64,000 bases of DNA from Chrysemys picta bellii. Lineage: Eukaryota; Chordata; Testudines; Emydidae. Position 1 is the first letter of the stretch. Every line of letters begins with the position of its first letter. Below the pieces are notes generated by a model. It saw only the letters and a list, made by a program, of their open reading frames with translations. It was not told where the DNA came from and searched no databases. This document shows, piece by piece, positions 61,026 to 64,000 of the stretch. The stretch is taken from positions 124,162,943-124,226,942 of the forward strand of contig NC_088791.1 of assembly GCF_011386835.1 (NCBI RefSeq), read 5' to 3'. The translations under genes were made by a program, and so were the position numbers.

Positions 61026-62405
61026 AGATGATATGGCGATGAAGGCTATATAACTACATAGATAGAAGAATTTGGCCTAGTGATTTCACAGTGGGAATTT
61101 TGGACTGACAAAACTGACAATATATCTGCAAAATAAGCCATGCTGTACAGTGAAAAGTATTTCTGATAATTTATCACTCACCTACGTTAGTCTTTAAAAG
61201 GGAAACTTGTCAAGGTTGGTCCACCAAAAAATTGACTTTCAGTACCTTAAACTTATTCACTATCTCCTGCTGAAAATTTTTATGGTGATGGTGGCTGAGG
61301 AACCCAGGGCTGCAATAGGAAATTATTTGATTTAACAAACTAGCAGTATGCTCTAGATTTAACTAGATGGGCCTGAACCAAAAAATCCTGGATTTGAATG
61401 CTCAGATTTCAATTTTTAGCTTCTCCCTATCTCTTTAGCAACTTGAACCAAACTCCAGAGCTGGACCACTATGAACTTTGGGGTGTGATGTCCAGTTCTG
61501 CGCATTTATATATATAAATTTAATCCCATCTCTAGTTTTAACCCTCTAATAACAAAAGATTGGAGAGTTTTCATTCTTCATTGAATGGGCAAAATCTTGG
61601 CTCCATTGAAGTCAATGGCAAAACTCTGATTGTTTTTATGGGACCAGGATATTACTCTCAAAATCCAGATGGATCCCTTTTTTATAGAAAAGTATTATAG
61701 TGAGCTGCATAAGAAATCCAAGCCTGCTCTCTACAAAGAGATTTCTTGCAAACTTCACTAAATGGCTACACAAAAGAATAAATTAGAGTTCAGAATGTAT
61801 GAAACTAAAAATGCACAAAAAACTAAGTCAAATGTTTTGACCTACCAACCTTGATGTGCTCTTTTAACAGACGTAAATCATAGTAGCATACTCTACATTA
61901 TATTATTATGATAAAACAAGTGGGTGCAAATTAATGGGTAAAGTTTCTCACTAAAGGAAAAGATAAACATGTGTTAGACTTTATGGGTCAGACAGTCTTA
62001 TCTCCATAAAGCTGGTGTAAAACTAGAATAACCCTAATGAAGTCAACTTGATAGACATGTGTGAATACCAAGGAACTCTGAGATCAAAATATCTGGCTAT
62101 ATCCCATGAAAACTATGGCACTGTATTAAAACCAGATCATATGCATAGGGTTAGCTGCCACCATTAGAAATAATCGGCCAAATCCTTCCCTGGCGAACGG
62201 CCACTTTTGCACCTCCATCCTGAGCTACACTAAGCGGTCCTCAAACACAGCTTAGTGTGTGGGCCAACATTTTAAATTAATATGAAGAATGATGGCTGCC
62301 TCAGAAATGACATTTACAGTCATGAAAAGTGAGGAAGAATAGCTCAGAAAATGAATAACAGATAAAGGCCAGATAAAATTAGACATTAAATACAATAGGG
62401 ATTTC

Positions 62406-62408
<3 letters not shown>

Positions 62409-62471
<63 letters not shown>
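62409..62471. repeat. (TA)n microsatellite, about 31 units
   Basis: Uninterrupted TA tract, fully self-complementary. Confidence 0.98.
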
Positions 62472-62473
<2 letters not shown>

Positions 62474-62516
62474 GCTACATTAAAATAACATTATTAAGGT
62501 TGCAAGTTCAAACATT

Positions 62517-62903
62517 AAGGCCTTGTCTACACTGTAAAATTAAATTGACCTAAGTTAGGTTGACATACAGCTACTGCATGTTCATGTCCACAGTACACCC
62601 CCTCTGTTGGTGTCAGGAGCACTTCCAACAATTTAACTATGTGGGGCACTGACAACTGGAAACTCCCTCCCCACCTGGAGGCTGACAGCCAACAGGTAAT
62701 GTACGTAACGCTGTGTCTACACAGACACTATGTTGCCCTGACAACATCGATCTAAGCACTACGCCTCTCGCGGAGGTGGAGTAATTAGGTCAGCATAGTG
62801 GGAGACGTACATCGCTGGGAGCAATGTTGTAGAGTAGACGTTTACAGAGGTAGGTCGTATAAGCTGCCTTACATTGATCTAACTCTAGTGTAGATCAAGC
62901 CTT
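62517..62903. mobile_element. hAT-like MITE, 387 bp
   Basis: The left end, aaggccttgtctacactgta, is inverted against the right end, tctagtgtagatcaagcctt. An internal tgtgtctacacagacacta and cctctcgcggaggtgga are further short palindromes. The target duplication is not clear. Confidence 0.7.
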
Positions 62904-63056
62904 AGAATTCAGCTTGCTTCTGCAACTTTAATTCTGTCTGGTAACTCTATGCTCCGCTAACCTTCATTTTGTTCTCTTGTGTTGTACCCTGCCCTGTCCT
63001 TGAAGAGACAAGGAGCTTCAGGAAGAAAAAGAACAGTCTTATGGAGGAAATAGTAT

Positions 63057-63195
63057 CTGATTTTATATAAAAAGAAGAACAGGAGTACTTGTGGCACCTT
63101 AGAGACTAACAAATTGGTGCCACAAGTACTCCTGTTCTTCTTTTTGCGGATACAGACTAACACGGCTGTTACTCTGAAACCTGATTTTATATAAA
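63057..63195. mobile_element. Fold-back insertion A with 15-bp target duplication
   Basis: The insert is about 63072-63180. It is flanked by ctgattttatataaa at 63057-63071 and 63181-63195. Inside, aagaagaacaggagtacttg and tggcacc return as ggtgccacaagtactcctgt and tcttctt, a perfect inversion around agagactaacaaatt. It then continues tttttgcggatacagactaa and cacggctgttactctgaaac. Same family as 32535-32645. Confidence 0.85.
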
Positions 63196-63457
63196 GATTC
63201 AGAGGGGTAGCCGTGTTAGTCTGAATCTGTAAAAAGCAACAGAGGGTCCTGTGGCACCTTTAAGACTAACAGAAGTATTGGGAGCATAAGCTTTCGTGGG
63301 TAAGAACCTCACTTCTTCAGATGCAAGCTTTTGTGGGTAAGAACCTCACTTCTTGCATCTGAAGAAGTGAGGTTCTTACCCACGAAAGCTTATGCTCCCA
63401 ATACTTCTGTTAGTCTTAAAGGTGCCACAGGACCCTCTGTTGCTTTATATAAAGATT
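63186..63457. mobile_element. Fold-back insertion B with 14-bp target duplication
   Basis: The insert is 63200-63443, flanked by tttatataaagatt at 63186-63199 and 63444-63457. It begins agaggggtagccgtgttagt. It then has a near-perfect hairpin of about 93-bp arms (gcaacagagggtcctgtggc ... cttcagatgcaa, returning as ttgcatctgaagaagtgagg ... ccctctgttgc). Between the arms, gcttttgtgggtaagaacct repeats part of the left arm in direct orientation. Confidence 0.88.
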
Positions 63458-63459
63458 GT

Positions 63460-64000
63460 ACCATAATACACACCCGGGGTGGGGGGGGCAGAATGAAATT
63501 TGTGTGACCAACACTAATTCTGGCATTTCCTAACTTTTTTGAGTGCTTGCTTTTGCAACCTTAATAACATTCTTTTAATGTTTAATACATATGTGTGATG
63601 AATATCGAAACCAGATCTGATTTTTTACACATTTCTGGGCTCTCTCAGGCTACTCAGAATCGAATTGAGAGTGACCTCAAAAATGTATGTTATGTGGATA
63701 GTTTAAAGAAGCTTAACACACTAAAGTGGCTTTAGAATTTAAGCCACTTTAAGGAGTTAGCCAGCTTACCCTCTTAAACCACCTTAACATCTTAAAGTGC
63801 CTTATTACCCGGATTTATATTTAGAACCTGATCAGATTTTGAACCTAGTATTTAGTGTCCAACAATTTAAAAAATATTAGTATCATTACATCCCTATCTA
63901 TTACCAAATGTGGCTGAAGTGTATGTTATGGCCAAGACACCATGTAATTTTCAATAAGCTGGATCTACACTTTGTAGCCTGGGTCCTGGGGGTTTCTGTA
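63460..64000. other. Window end, no feature seen
   Basis: AT-rich intron sequence with a G-run at 63480-63488. A small palindrome, aaagtggctttagaatttaa and gccacttt, lies at about 63723-63751. No exon was seen. Confidence 0.4.

Larger units (their letters stand above)
57677..64000 (-). other. SCUBE1: SCUBE1 intron, partial, upstream of the EGF 5 exon
   Basis: I see no exon here. I looked by eye on the minus strand for the preceding six-cysteine repeat (N-K-D-H-G-C type) and did not find it, so this intron probably extends beyond the window. It holds short palindromic MITEs at 59.3-59.6 and 60.8 kb, a MIR at 60.9 kb, a (TA)n tract at 62.4 kb, a hAT-like MITE at 62.5-62.9 kb and the nested fold-backs at 63.1-63.4 kb. 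Confidence 0.7.

Noticed and set aside
1..64000. CRISPR array, operon or phage-like system
   Set aside because: No regularly spaced identical repeats, no dense coding. The spliced vertebrate exons and SINE/LINE content show a eukaryotic intronic region.

Overview
This is a 64-kb piece of a vertebrate nuclear genome with low gene density. The repeat content (MIR-type SINEs, CR1 LINE tails, many short palindromic MITEs built around gggccaaattctgct or ccattgacttcaatggg, and young hAT-type elements) points to a non-avian sauropsid. A turtle is most likely; a crocodilian is the main alternative. The organism call is inference from repeat style.

The only protein-coding gene I can support is on the minus strand. 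Four internal exons, in transcript order, lie at 57676-57560, 54602-54513, 35333-35217 and 9067-8945. They encode an EGF-like repeat, a 30-residue linker, a second EGF-like repeat and a calcium-binding EGF-like repeat. All four have AG/GT splice borders and are phase 1 at both ends, so they join in one frame and any one could be skipped without a frameshift. From memory of the SCUBE family, the residues fit SCUBE1 (secreted/cell-surface EGF-CUB protein) best, matching EGF repeats 5, 6 and 7 of nine. SCUBE2 and SCUBE3 fit less well. The start, signal peptide, first four EGF repeats, the last two EGF repeats, the spacer, the cysteine-rich repeats and the CUB domain lie outside the window.

Layout: 57,677-64,000 is upstream intron, with nested fold-back insertions near 63.1-63.4 kb and a (TA)n tract at 62.4 kb. 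54,603-57,559 is a 3-kb intron. 35,334-54,512 is a 19-kb intron with a transposon-dense stretch at 44.7-52.9 kb that includes four hAT-type insertions with readable 8-bp target duplications. 9,068-35,216 is a 26-kb intron with MIR, CR1 and fold-back repeats. 1-8,944 is the downstream intron, which begins inside the window and does not end in it.

The least expected gene feature is the linker exon. It has an N-glycosylation sequon and a dibasic KRVKRR stretch containing a furin-type R-V-K-R site. I recall an equivalent segment in SCUBE2 but not in the canonical mammalian SCUBE1 protein. No prokaryotic-type system, CRISPR array, complete retrovirus, CpG-island promoter or conventional intact RNA gene was found. 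The two GC-rich islands (5.1-5.8 kb and 48.8-50.4 kb) look repeat-derived, clearly so for the second.
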